Positions 1 to 8,639 of a stretch of 64,000 nt of DNA are shown here, piece after piece. Below the pieces are notes generated by a model. The model was not told where the DNA came from, made no database searches, and worked only from the letters and a program-made list of their open reading frames with translations. The stretch's first letter is position 1. Each line of letters opens with the position of its first letter. Location of the stretch: contig NZ_JACOPP010000005.1 of the NCBI RefSeq assembly GCF_014287895.1, positions 148,591 to 212,590 of the forward strand, given 5' to 3'. Both the position numbers and the translations under genes were made by a program. This DNA is from Lawsonibacter hominis (GTDB taxonomy: Bacteria > Bacillota > Clostridia > Oscillospirales > Oscillospiraceae).

Positions 1-950
1 ATGCCGAGGAGATGTGCGCCCTGGCGGCCCGGGCCACGGGGCTCAAACCCTCCGACTTTGTGGTGGCCTCCACCGGCGTCATCGGGCAGGAGCTGAACAT
101 CGCCGCCATCCGGGCGGGGATGCCCGCGGCGGCGGCGGCTCTGTCCAGGGACGGCTCCGACGCGGCGGCCAACGCCATCATGACCACCGACACGGTGAAG
201 AAGGAACTCTCCGTGACCTGCCTTGTGGGGGGAAAAACGGTCACCATCGGCGCCATCGCCAAGGGCTCCGGCATGATCCACCCCAATATGGGCACGATGC
301 TCTGCTTCGTCACCACCGACTGCGCCATCACCCACGAGCTGCTCGCCGAGGCCCTCCATGAGATCGTCCCCCGCACCTTCAACCGGGTCACAGTGGACGG
401 CGATACCTCCACCAACGACATGTGCGTGGTGCTGGCCAACGGTATGGCGGGCAACGCGCTGCTCGAGTGGAAGGACGACGGCTATACCGTTTTTTATAAG
501 ACGCTGTACGGTGTCTTTGAGCAGCTGGCCCGCAATATCGCCGCCGACGGCGAGGGCGCCGGAAAGCTGATCACCGGTACAGTGCGCGGCGCCCGCAGCG
601 AGGAGAGCGCCGAGCGCCTGGGCAAGGCAGTGGTGGGGTCTTCCCTGGTCAAGGCGGCCATGTTCGGCTCCGACGCCAACTGGGGACGGGTACTCTGCGC
701 CATGGGCTACTCCAAGGCCCCCTTCCGGCCGGAGTATGTGGACGTGAAATTCGCCTCTGCCGTGGGGGAGGTCCTGGTGTGCCGGCAGGGCGCCGGGGTG
801 GACTTCGACGAGGCCCTGGCCAAGAGTATCCTGAGCCAGGATGAGGTCGTCATTGACGTGGACCTGCACGAGGGCGACCATCAGGCCACCTGCTGGGGCT
901 GCGATCTGACCTATGATTACGTAAAGATCAACGGCGATTACCGGACCTGA
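1..950 (+). CDS. argJ: ArgJ, bifunctional ornithine acetyltransferase / N-acetylglutamate synthase (5' truncated by window edge)
   Basis: The reading frame is open from the window edge, so the first part of the gene (roughly 90 residues compared with the usual length near 400) lies outside. ArgJ transfers the acetyl group from N-acetylornithine to glutamate, and in bifunctional forms also uses acetyl-CoA, in cytoplasmic arginine synthesis. The visible segment carries the family motif STGVIGQ, the self-cleavage region KGSGMIHPNMGTML, in which the Thr after MG becomes the new N-terminal nucleophile, and the conserved C-terminus YVKINGDYRT. The residue before the cleavage Thr is Gly rather than the commoner Ala. 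argB follows after 67 bp, so this is the third-last biosynthetic step cluster of an arg operon whose argC probably lies upstream, outside the window. Confidence 0.96.
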   Translation, partial: AEEMCALAARATGLKPSDFVVASTGVIGQELNIAAIRAGMPAAAAALSRDGSDAAANAIMTTDTVKKELSVTCLVGGKTVTIGAIAKGSGMIHPNMGTMLCFVTTDCAITHELLAEALHEIVPRTFNRVTVDGDTSTNDMCVVLANGMAGNALLEWKDDGYTVFYKTLYGVFEQLARNIAADGEGAGKLITGTVRGARSEESAERLGKAVVGSSLVKAAMFGSDANWGRVLCAMGYSKAPFRPEYVDVKFASAVGEVLVCRQGAGVDFDEALAKSILSQDEVVIDVDLHEGDHQATCWGCDLTYDYVKINGDYRT

Positions 951-1017
951 GCCGGCGAGCGGCCCCGCCCCGGAAACCGAGCCGGCGCGGGAGATTTTAA
1001 GCTTGGAGTGAGGCGCG

Positions 1018-1872
1018 ATGTCCTATTCCCACGTGGAGCGGGCCCAGGTGCTGGCGGAGGCCCTGCCCTATATCCAAACATACTACGGAAAGACCGTGGT
1101 GGTCAAATACGGCGGCAACGCCATGATCTCGGAGGCGCTGCGCCAGGCGGTCATCTCCGATATCATCCTGCTCCATCTGGTGGGCATCCGTGTGGTGGTG
1201 GTCCACGGCGGCGGGCCGGAGATCACCGACATGCTGCGGAAGATCGGGAAAACGTCCCGCTTTGTGGATGGCCTGCGCTATACGGACGAAGAGACCATGG
1301 ACATCGTGCAGCAGGTGCTCTGCGGCAAGGTGAACAAAAATCTGGTGGCCACGCTCAACCGCATGGGGGGAAAGGCCATCGGTCTTTGCGGCATGGACGC
1401 GGGGCTGTTCCAGGCCAAAATGCTGGACGAAAAATACGGCCTGGTGGGCGAGATCACGCAGGTGGACCCGCGCCTGGTGGTGGATGCCCTGGAGGATGGC
1501 TACATCCCGGTGGTCTCTACCGTAGCCCAGGGCGTCGACGCCGATACCGCCTATAATATCAATGCGGATACCGCCGCGGCCAAGCTGGCGGTGGCCCTGG
1601 GCGCGGAGAAGCTGATCCTGCTCACGGACGTGCGGGGCCTGCTCCGGGATCCCGGGGACGAAGGGACACTCCTCCGGGTGGTGGAGCTCTCCCAGGTGCC
1701 CGGCCTGATCAAAGACGGGGTCATCCAGGGCGGCATGATCCCCAAGGTGGACTGCTGCGTGGAGGCGGTGCGCTCCGGGGTGAAGCGCACCCATATCCTG
1801 GACGGGCGCATCCCCCATTCCATCCTGATCGAGCTGTTGTCCGACGAGGGCATCGGCACCATGCTGCTGTAG
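1018..1872 (+). CDS. argB: ArgB, acetylglutamate kinase
   Basis: A 284-residue amino-acid-kinase-fold protein, normal length for the family. It phosphorylates N-acetylglutamate to N-acetylglutamyl phosphate in the cytoplasm. The N-terminal nucleotide-binding segment VVKYGGNAM, the glycine-rich loop VVVVHGGGPEI and the C-terminal GGMIPKVDCC segment, which carries the conserved Lys, are all visible. The ATG is preceded by a purine-rich site (ggagtgaggcg). It lies between argJ and argD in one transcription direction with short gaps, so co-transcription is likely. No obvious N-terminal extension of the arginine-inhibited type is seen, but feedback control cannot be judged reliably from the sequence alone. 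Confidence 0.96.
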   Translation: MSYSHVERAQVLAEALPYIQTYYGKTVVVKYGGNAMISEALRQAVISDIILLHLVGIRVVVVHGGGPEITDMLRKIGKTSRFVDGLRYTDEETMDIVQQVLCGKVNKNLVATLNRMGGKAIGLCGMDAGLFQAKMLDEKYGLVGEITQVDPRLVVDALEDGYIPVVSTVAQGVDADTAYNINADTAAAKLAVALGAEKLILLTDVRGLLRDPGDEGTLLRVVELSQVPGLIKDGVIQGGMIPKVDCCVEAVRSGVKRTHILDGRIPHSILIELLSDEGIGTMLL

Positions 1873-1886
1873 GGGGGCGGAAAAAC

Positions 1887-3065
1887 GTGGATCATTCTGA
1901 ATTAACGGCGCTGGACCGCCGGTATGTCATGCAGACCTACGGCCGCTTTGATGTGGACATCGACCATGGGACAGGGGCCACCCTGTACGACCTGGCGGGG
2001 CGGGAGTACATCGACTTCACCTCCGGCATCGGCGTGTGCTCCATCGGGTATGCAAACCCCAAGTGGGCGGACGCCGTCGCCGCCCAGGCGGCGAAGCTCG
2101 GGCATGTGTCCAACCTGTTTTATACCCAGCCCTGCGCCAAGCTGGCCGAACAGCTGTGCACCCGCGCCGGTATGGCGGCGGCTTTCTTTGCAAACTCCGG
2201 CGCGGAAAGCAACGAGGGCGTCATCAAGCTGGCCCGCAAATACAGCTTTGACAAGTACGGCAAGGGGCGGGGGACCATCATTACCCTGAAAAATTCCTTC
2301 CACGGGCGTACCATCACCACCTTGACCGCCACCGGGCAGGACGTGTTCCACAACTACTTTTTCCCCTTTGACGAGGGATTCCGCTATGCCCGGGCGGGCA
2401 GTATGGACAGTGTGCAGGAGGTAGCGGGCCACGATGTGTGCGCCGTCATGCTGGAGCTGGTACAGGGCGAGGGCGGCGTACTGCCCATGGAGCCGGACTT
2501 CGTCCACGATCTGGCGGTGCTCTGCGCCGAGCGGGACTGGCTGCTGCTGGTGGACGAGGTGCAGACCGGGATCGGCCGCACGGGTACGCTCTTTGCCTTT
2601 CAGCAATACGGCATCCTCCCCGACGCGGTCTCCTTCGCCAAGGGCATCGCGGGCGGCCTGCCCATGGGCGGATTTTTGGCCAGCGACCGTACCCGGGCGG
2701 TTCTGGGCCCCGGTACCCACGCCACCACCTTCGGCGGCAACCCCATCTGTGCCGCCGCCGCTCAGGTGGTGCTGGATACCCTGGATGAGGATGCCCTGGC
2801 TGCGGTCCGCGCAAAGGGGGAATATCTGCGCGCTCGCATCGAGGCGCTGGGCTCCCCCTATCTGGGGGCCACGCGGGGCCTGGGCCTGATGATCGGCGTG
2901 GAGGTCAAGGGCGGCGCGACCAACCGGGAGCTGGCCGGACGGCTGATCCAAAACGGCCTGCTGGTGCTGACGGCGGGAACGGCCCTTCGGCTGCTGCCTC
3001 CGCTGACCATCACGCAGGAGGAACTCGATCGGGGACTGGCCATTCTGGAGGAGACCCTGCTGTGA
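1887..3065 (+). CDS. argD: ArgD, acetylornithine aminotransferase
   Basis: A 392-residue class-III PLP-dependent aminotransferase that converts N-acetylglutamate semialdehyde and glutamate to N-acetylornithine and 2-oxoglutarate. Visible family features are the early YDLAGREYIDFTSGIGVCS segment, FFANSGAESNE, the PLP-ring Asp in LLVDEVQTGIGRTG, and the Schiff-base Lys in SFAKGIAGGLPMGG. The start is a GTG 14 bp after the argB stop, with GGGGGG upstream as ribosome binding site. A succinyldiaminopimelate or ornithine aminotransferase role cannot be excluded by sequence alone, but the position inside an arg operon makes ArgD by far the best call. Confidence 0.95.
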   Translation: MDHSELTALDRRYVMQTYGRFDVDIDHGTGATLYDLAGREYIDFTSGIGVCSIGYANPKWADAVAAQAAKLGHVSNLFYTQPCAKLAEQLCTRAGMAAAFFANSGAESNEGVIKLARKYSFDKYGKGRGTIITLKNSFHGRTITTLTATGQDVFHNYFFPFDEGFRYARAGSMDSVQEVAGHDVCAVMLELVQGEGGVLPMEPDFVHDLAVLCAERDWLLLVDEVQTGIGRTGTLFAFQQYGILPDAVSFAKGIAGGLPMGGFLASDRTRAVLGPGTHATTFGGNPICAAAAQVVLDTLDEDALAAVRAKGEYLRARIEALGSPYLGATRGLGLMIGVEVKGGATNRELAGRLIQNGLLVLTAGTALRLLPPLTITQEELDRGLAILEETLL

Positions 3066-3150
3066 CCGGCCCTGCGGCGGGGAGAAACGATGAGAATAAA
3101 ACGCCCGCGCGGAGACTTGTCCCGCTGCCGGCATTGATGAGGTGAAAAAC

Positions 3151-4077
3151 ATGCAAAAGGACCTGCTCAAGCTGTTGGATCTGTCCCGGGAGGAGATCAC
3201 CAAGATCCTCAACGTGGCCGACCAGATGAAGTACAACCAGAAGCACAACCTGACGCACAATTACCTTGCGGGCAAGACGCTGGCCATGATCTTTGAAAAG
3301 AACTCCACCCGCACCCGCGTCTCCTTTGAGACCGGCATGTACCAGCTGGGCGGCCACGCGCTTTTCCTCTCCGGCAAGGAAAGCCAGATCGGCCGGGGCG
3401 AGCCCATCGAGGATACGGCCCGGGTGCTCTCCCGGTACTGCGACGGCATCATGATCCGCACCTACGGCCAGGACGAAGTGGAAACGCTGGCCCGGTATGC
3501 CTCCATCCCCGTGATCAACGGGCTGACCGATTTTGCCCACCCCTGTCAGGTGCTGGCGGACCTGATGACCATCCGGGAACACATGACCCGTCTGGAGGGC
3601 CTGAAGCTCTGCTTCATCGGGGATGGGAACAACATGGCCAACTCCCTCATCGTGGGCGGTCTCAAGTGCGGCATGGACGTGAGCGTGGCCTGTCCGGAGG
3701 GCTATGATCCGGATCCGAAGGTGCTGGATTTTGCCCAAAGTGCGTCCGGTGCGGCGTTCCGGCTCTGCCGCAGACCGGAGGAGGCCGCCGCGGATGCCGA
3801 CGTGGTCATCACCGACGTATGGGCCTCCATGGGCCAGGAAGAGGAGCGGGCCAAGCGCGCTTTGGCGTTCGCCGGTTACCAGGTCAACGACGCTCTGATG
3901 GAGCTGGCGCATCCCGGCGCCATGGTGCAGCACTGCCTGCCCGCCCACCGGGGGGAGGAGATCACTGCGGAGGTCTTCGAACAGCACGCGGGCGAGATCT
4001 TTGACGAGGCGGAAAACCGCCTCCACGCTCAGAAGGCGGTCATGTACCTGCTCATGGGCGGTGAAAAAACGCTGTAA
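3151..4077 (+). CDS. argF: ArgF, ornithine carbamoyltransferase
   Basis: Makes citrulline from ornithine and carbamoyl phosphate. The carbamoyl-phosphate signature FEKNSTRTRVSFE, the HPCQVLADLMT motif and the ornithine-loop HCLPAHRGEE motif are all present, and the length of 308 residues is normal. The ATG at 3151 is preferred because GAGGTG ends 6 bp before it; an in-frame GTG at 3142 overlaps that ribosome binding site and would add three residues. It is the last gene of the visible arg cluster and is followed by a hairpin terminator. A catabolic ArgF role is less likely because no arginine deiminase or carbamate kinase is adjacent. Confidence 0.95.
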   Translation: MQKDLLKLLDLSREEITKILNVADQMKYNQKHNLTHNYLAGKTLAMIFEKNSTRTRVSFETGMYQLGGHALFLSGKESQIGRGEPIEDTARVLSRYCDGIMIRTYGQDEVETLARYASIPVINGLTDFAHPCQVLADLMTIREHMTRLEGLKLCFIGDGNNMANSLIVGGLKCGMDVSVACPEGYDPDPKVLDFAQSASGAAFRLCRRPEEAAADADVVITDVWASMGQEEERAKRALAFAGYQVNDALMELAHPGAMVQHCLPAHRGEEITAEVFEQHAGEIFDEAENRLHAQKAVMYLLMGGEKTL

Positions 4078-4086
4078 GAGCAAAAC

Positions 4087-4127
4087 GACGGCGCCCCGCT
4101 CCGATTTGCGGAGGGGAGCGCCGTTTC
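4087..4127 (+). terminator. Terminator after argF
   Basis: An imperfect GC-rich inverted repeat (acggcgccccgctccg pairing with cggaggggagcgccgt, two mismatches) begins 10 bp after the argF stop and is followed by TTT. It would end the arginine operon just before the IS66 scar. Confidence 0.65.
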
Positions 4128-4130
4128 CGT

Positions 4131-4563
4131 GTAAACGTCAAATCGCACGGCGCGCAAAAAGGCCGCCATCTCAGTGTGTAGGTATTGAGACGGCGGTCAA
4201 TTATGTTTTGGGAATCCCGCATTCTTGGGGAGCGCTCTTGGGGAGGAAGGGCTGCGCCCATGCTTTATCCGTCTGGCACGACACAGGCGCGTTGTGCAGG
4301 CGCCAAGCCGGGCAGCGGTAGGGAACCGGATTGTTTCCTTTTGCGGTCTCAATCAGGCTGTAGATCACAGCGCTGAACCGGGCGCCGGCCGGCGTGTTGC
4401 AAGGGCCCATTCTTCCGGGCCGTCACAAAGGGCTTTAGGCTGCGCCCGGCACGGTTGTTGCTCAGTTCCGGCCTGCCGCCCTCCAGACAGCGCAACAGAT
4501 ACGGCCACTGCTCCGGCGGATAGTGCAGCGCTTTCCCCAGGGTGGGTTCGGGCGCCGTTGTGG
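4131..4563 (-). mobile_element. IS66-family transposase C-terminal remnant, copy A (433 bp)
   Basis: Read on the minus strand, this encodes the end of an IS66 transposase: LGKALHYPPEQWPYLLRCLE, then NNRAGRSLKPFVTARKN, then after a one-base frameshift SAVIYSLIETAKG and finally APQECGIPKT. Intact IS66 proteins have the catalytic Glu in NNxAERxxxPF; here it is Gly, so the copy is dead twice over. The left edge starts exactly with GTAA, the usual terminal bases of IS66-family ends, so it is a true element end. The right edge is a truncation. The same 433 bp recur at 12160-12592 with only four mismatches and the same orientation. Confidence 0.85.
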
Positions 4564-5138
4564 GCTGGGGCCCGCCCATTTTTGTACCCCCTTAAACTGT
4601 ACAGGCGAAAAGATACTTACGGATGAAGATAAGCAATTCCTCCTGATGCTTCACTTGCGTTAAACCAGCTTCCCAATACCCGGTTTTGCCATGACCACTT
4701 GGTGTAGAAAGCAACAGTAGCGCATCAAATGTGCCGCCTTTTACTGCGTGGATGGGTTCGGATTCCTTTGGCTAGGGTATCACCGGACAATTCCCCACGC
4801 ACGTCTTGGCGGCCAATTTGCCCCACAAATGCGTTGCAAAACCTTGCAATACAAAAAGTATTCCTGCGGTTTCGCGCCTTTTTGCGGCACAAATTTTCGC
4901 GCCAATCCGCACGCGTTGAATGATGCGGTAATGCCCTATGTTTATAAGCCCGATAGGCGAGTTCGTTGTCCCCTTGGGGGCAATTTGATATTTATATCAA
5001 CGACGGATCTGCCGATTGCACGTATATGAGGATTAATGACCTCGGATGTTTTTTATTAGAGGAAAAATTGAGCAGGGATCAGAAAATAGGGAGGAGCGCA
5101 AGAAAATGGAATATGTGTGTTGCGAGAGAGGCCTATCA
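4564..5138. other. 575-bp stretch without a convincing gene
   Basis: This stretch lies between the IS66 scar and the LacI gene. Short open frames exist on the plus strand (for example 4729-4923 and 4748-5029), but they overlap each other, lack good ribosome binding sites and resemble no family I know. Base composition drops from the GC-rich arg operon to the lower-GC island within it. It is best read as junction or decayed DNA. Confidence 0.5.
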
Positions 5139-6170
5139 TCAAGTAATCTTGCTCTTTGTCCGTGTAGTATCCCTCTCTAATATGCGGGGCAATGCGGTAT
5201 AGGTTTGTATCAGCATCGCTGGGTCACGCACTCTTTTTAGCAAAAGATTCCCGGCCTGGACACCCAGGCTAAACAGGTCGATATCGATCACGGTAGGCGG
5301 GACCGACACGGCCGGCGAATATGGGTAATCATCAAATGCCACGAGCTCGATTTCTTCTGGCACCGATAGCCCCTTGACCTCGATAGCTCGTATCGTACCA
5401 ACTGCCATCAGGCCGTTCGTGCATATGATCCCATCGGGCGGATCAGATAACTCTAATATCCTTGTTGCGGCCTCATAGATCGCATTGATATCCGGATCGT
5501 TGTAGGCGATATATTCATCACGTACTTCTAAACCTACGGTTTCCATCGCGGCTCGGAAGCCGCGAAGACGGTCCATAAATATTTTATCTGTTTCATGATC
5601 GCCCATAAACGCTATTTTTCGGCTGCCACAAGAAAAAAGGTGCTCAACGGCAAGATTTGCGGACAGCATATTATTGATGTCTATCCAGGATAGAAGCGTA
5701 TCAAAGTCTGGCTTTCCGATACAGATTTGAGGGAAGTCGTATCGCAACATAAGCCGCTCTATTTGTGGTGTAGCAAATACTCCGCTCAATATGATCCCGT
5801 CAGCACTATGACTCAAGATGGCTTCTTCAAAAAGCTCTTTTGGATGTTTCCCACAGGAATCCAGGTTCAGCAAGGACAGATGATACCCTTTGCGGCTCAA
5901 TTCGTGACTGACCCCACATATGATATCGAACATATGCGGATTCTTATAGGGCGCCCCTTTATAGAAGTTATCCGCATATAGTATCGTTTTGTTGGACCGC
6001 CGTGCCAAATTCGCCGCTGAAGCGTTAGGCACATAGTTCAACTCTTTCATGATCCGCAAGACGTTCTCTCGGGTTGCGGGAGACACATACATCTTCCCGT
6101 TGATTACTTTACTGACGGTGGCGGTAGACACGTCGGCTGCTTTTGCAATGTCTTTTATGGTAATCGTCAT
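5139..6170 (-). CDS. LacI-family transcriptional regulator of the adjacent alpha-glucan operon
   Basis: A 343-residue LacI/GalR protein, normal length. The N-terminal helix-turn-helix and hinge read TIKDIAKAADVSTATVSKVI followed by NGKMYVSPATRENV, and the periplasmic-binding-like effector domain occupies the remainder (LFSCGSRKIAFMGDHETD, DPPDGIICTNGLMAVGTIRA, VAFDDYPYSPAVSVPPTVIDI). It is divergent from the binding protein/permease/glycosidase operon across 255 bp that contain a LacI-type pseudo-palindrome, so it most likely represses or modulates that operon in response to a maltodextrin-type sugar. Its base composition is clearly lower in GC than the surrounding backbone, as in the whole cassette. 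The ligand is inferred from the neighbours only. Confidence 0.93.
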   Translation of the reverse strand: MTITIKDIAKAADVSTATVSKVINGKMYVSPATRENVLRIMKELNYVPNASAANLARRSNKTILYADNFYKGAPYKNPHMFDIICGVSHELSRKGYHLSLLNLDSCGKHPKELFEEAILSHSADGIILSGVFATPQIERLMLRYDFPQICIGKPDFDTLLSWIDINNMLSANLAVEHLFSCGSRKIAFMGDHETDKIFMDRLRGFRAAMETVGLEVRDEYIAYNDPDINAIYEAATRILELSDPPDGIICTNGLMAVGTIRAIEVKGLSVPEEIELVAFDDYPYSPAVSVPPTVIDIDLFSLGVQAGNLLLKRVRDPAMLIQTYTALPRILERDTTRTKSKIT

Positions 6171-6241
6171 AAAACAGTTCCGCCTTTCACAAAAGGATAA
6201 AGCGATTTACTAATTTGTACAAAAAGATACAGAGTTCAATA

Positions 6242-6270
6242 TTGACACCCTAGCTGCACAATGCTATTCT
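6242..6270 (+). promoter_or_regulatory. Candidate sigma-A promoter upstream of the maltodextrin operon
   Basis: TTGACA at 6242-6247, a 17-bp spacer and TATTCT at 6265-6270. The -35 is perfect and the -10 matches 4 of 6. It would leave a 150-nt leader before the binding-protein gene. A second, closer candidate is TTGATT (6313-6318), 16 bp, TTTAAT (6335-6340), which sits better relative to the operator at 6360. Confidence 0.5.
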
Positions 6271-6359
6271 TTGGTTAGATTATATAACATAACGGCTATG
6301 CTGTCAAAGTTTTTGATTTAAAAAGCAAAAATTATTTAATGGATTAGCCTTTATATATA

Positions 6360-6373
6360 GTAAAACGCTTTCC
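6360..6373. promoter_or_regulatory. LacI/cre-type operator candidate
   Basis: The 14-mer gtaaaacgctttcc has a central CG flanked by A-rich and T-rich half sites, with 6 of 8 bases symmetric, as in LacI-family operators and catabolite-responsive elements. It lies 52 bp before the binding-protein start and just downstream of a promoter-like pair, the right place for a repressor roadblock. Whether it is bound by the local LacI protein or by CcpA cannot be told from the sequence. Confidence 0.5.
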
Positions 6374-6425
6374 TTTGCTGAGCCAGAACAATCAAATATA
6401 ATTGATTTGAAAGGAGAACTAAAAG

Positions 6426-7691
6426 ATGAAAAAAGGTATTGCGCTCTTGCTGTCTCTCACTCTATGTATCGGACTCTTTTCAGGCTGCAGCTCTACTGCT
6501 CAAAACGAGCCGGGCGACACCCCTCCCACAGCGACTCAGCCAGTCGGCGGGTCTGCCCCCGTCGAAGTCAAGATTTGGCACGATGGCGATGAGGCCATCA
6601 TGCAGACCATTGCCGACCAAGTCAATTCTCAGCTGGAAGAAGACGGTATCACGGTCACCTTTGAAAAAAAGACCGATATGCCCAGCCAGCTCAAACTCTA
6701 TGGGAACGACCCGGCAAACGGTCCCGATATGTATTTCTACGCGCATGATGTCCTCGGCACTTTTGTTGCGATGGACATTTTGGCACCTCTGACAGATGTG
6801 ATCGATACCGATTCCGTTTTGGCCAAAGCGCTTTCGCTCACGGTCGAAGCTGGCCAGCTGGACGAGACCCAGTATCTGCTCCCCGTCTACTTCGAAACTC
6901 TGGTCTTTATCTACAACAAAGACCTCTGGGAGGGAGATATCCCCACAACGACCGAGGACCTCTACGACTACATGGCAGCTCACACGGATACAGCGGCAGG
7001 TACTTACGCGGTGGTCAACCAACACACAAATGCCTACAATGTCTCCCCGTTTATCAACGGTTTCGGCGGGTATGTGATCAGTGAGGACGGCATGCCAGGC
7101 CTGAATGACCCGAAGACCATCGAGGCGGCTGAATACAACAAGAAATTTGCCGCGCTTGAGTCTGACGGAGACTACAACACCGTGACCACGCTGTTCAACG
7201 AGGGGAAAGCCGCTGCTATCATCGGGGGACCGTGGCTGACTTCTGGCATTGAGGCCGCTGGCATTGATTATGGCATCGTTTCTCTCGCTGACATCAAGCT
7301 GCCGAACGGAAACGGTATGGCTCCTTTTTCCGGCATCCAGGGCGCTGGCGTCCTAAAGATCGCGTTGCCCGATAAAAAAGAGGCCATCGCGAAAGTTCTG
7401 ACTGCCATGGCCTCTCCCGAAGTGGGCGTCGCCCTTGCCACCAAATCCGGCTGTGCTCCAGCCAATAGCAAGTCCTATGAGGATGAGCAGGTCGCGTCGA
7501 ACGAGATGATCGCGGCTATCCAAAAAACAGCATCTACCGCACGTCCGATGCCCAATATTCCTGAGATGAACGTGATGTGGTCGCCCGCTGAGTCTATGTT
7601 CGTGGCGATCAACAAGAATGGTGAGGATGTGGCAAAAGCTGCAGCAGATGCCCAAGCCGCCGCAGAGCAGGCAATTGCAGATATGCAATAG
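6426..7691 (+). CDS. Maltodextrin-type sugar-binding lipoprotein of an ABC importer
   Basis: A 421-residue extracellular solute-binding protein (family 1). It has a lipoprotein signal peptide (MKKGIALLLSLTLCIGLFSG then Cys) with the lipobox LFSGC, so it should be lipid-anchored outside the membrane. The segment GNGPDxxFxAHD typical of maltose/maltodextrin and cyclodextrin binding proteins appears here as NGPDMYFYAHDVLG, and NPYV-type ligand-cleft regions follow (PFINGFGGYVISEDG, GGPWLTSGIEAAG). Strong ribosome site aaaggag before ATG 6426. It is the first gene of an operon with two permeases and a GH13 enzyme, which supports alpha-glucan substrates. No ATPase gene is nearby, so a shared MsmX/MalK-type ATPase elsewhere is presumably used. 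Confidence 0.92.
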   Translation: MKKGIALLLSLTLCIGLFSGCSSTAQNEPGDTPPTATQPVGGSAPVEVKIWHDGDEAIMQTIADQVNSQLEEDGITVTFEKKTDMPSQLKLYGNDPANGPDMYFYAHDVLGTFVAMDILAPLTDVIDTDSVLAKALSLTVEAGQLDETQYLLPVYFETLVFIYNKDLWEGDIPTTTEDLYDYMAAHTDTAAGTYAVVNQHTNAYNVSPFINGFGGYVISEDGMPGLNDPKTIEAAEYNKKFAALESDGDYNTVTTLFNEGKAAAIIGGPWLTSGIEAAGIDYGIVSLADIKLPNGNGMAPFSGIQGAGVLKIALPDKKEAIAKVLTAMASPEVGVALATKSGCAPANSKSYEDEQVASNEMIAAIQKTASTARPMPNIPEMNVMWSPAESMFVAINKNGEDVAKAAADAQAAAEQAIADMQ

Positions 7692-7751
7692 TCTTTTCCT
7701 GTGGGGACGACGGGAGACGTCGTCCCCACTTTTTCTTAGCGAGGTGCTGTG

Positions 7752-8636
7752 ATGAGACATAGATTCAAGACGAAGGCGTGGCTCTACCTTACGCCTGCGC
7801 TATTGATCATTTTTATCGTGATCGTGTTCCCGATTCTTTATACAGGCTATATCTCTGTTACCAATATGAGCCTGTACCATTGGAGTGACTATAAGGTCAT
7901 TGGGCTGGACAACTATGCTAGAGCGCTATTTAAATTCGATTCTGTCTTTCTCAGTGCATTGCTCACCACAGTTTTGTGGACCGCTCTTAACATGGTCATC
8001 CAGCTTGGCGTTGGATTCCTCATCGCGCTCGGGCTAAATACACCGAAACTCCGGCTCAAGCGCGTCTATAAGACACTCTTGATGGTTCCTTGGGCAGTTC
8101 CCGCCTATATCTCGATCCTTCTGTGGCGGGTTGGGATGTTCAACATAGAATTTGGTGTGTTGAACAAACTGCTGACACTTATGGGCTTCGGGAAAGTTGA
8201 TTTTCTTTCCAACAATGTTATCGCCTTTTGTTCCTGTATGGCCTTGAACCTGTGGATGGCGCTTCCCTTTATGATCGCCACCATTGACGGAGCGTTGCAA
8301 AGCATCGACCGGGGGCTATATGAGAGCGCTACCCTGGACGGCGCCGGATTTTGGGGCAAGATCCGGTATATCACAATACCAGGTATCAAGCCGATCATCG
8401 CCCCCGCAGCAGTCATGACGACCTTCATTACATTCAAACAGTTCGATATCATCTATCTGCTGACACAGCAGCGCGGATATATGACGGGTGCGACGCTCAA
8501 TACAGTGATTACGTATGCCCATCAGAACGCATTCGTATCGAATAACTATGGACTTTCCGGCGCAGTCAGTATGTTGCTTTTCATCGTCATCATATTGTTT
8601 TCGCTCCTGACCAATCGCAGCCTGCAGGAGGATTGA
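7752..8636 (+). CDS. MalF-type sugar ABC transporter permease
   Basis: A 294-residue integral membrane protein with about six hydrophobic helices, beginning WLYLTPALLIIFIVIVFPIL. The EAA loop that docks the ATPase reads YESATLDGAGFWGKIRYITI, which matches the EAAxxDGA pattern of carbohydrate permeases. ATG 7752 is chosen because GAGGTG lies 5 bp upstream; a GTG at 7749 would be only 2 bp from it. The next permease starts 3 bp after the stop, so the two are translated together and should form the heterodimeric channel for the upstream binding protein. Confidence 0.93.
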   Translation: MRHRFKTKAWLYLTPALLIIFIVIVFPILYTGYISVTNMSLYHWSDYKVIGLDNYARALFKFDSVFLSALLTTVLWTALNMVIQLGVGFLIALGLNTPKLRLKRVYKTLLMVPWAVPAYISILLWRVGMFNIEFGVLNKLLTLMGFGKVDFLSNNVIAFCSCMALNLWMALPFMIATIDGALQSIDRGLYESATLDGAGFWGKIRYITIPGIKPIIAPAAVMTTFITFKQFDIIYLLTQQRGYMTGATLNTVITYAHQNAFVSNNYGLSGAVSMLLFIVIILFSLLTNRSLQED

Positions 8637-8639
8637 GCC

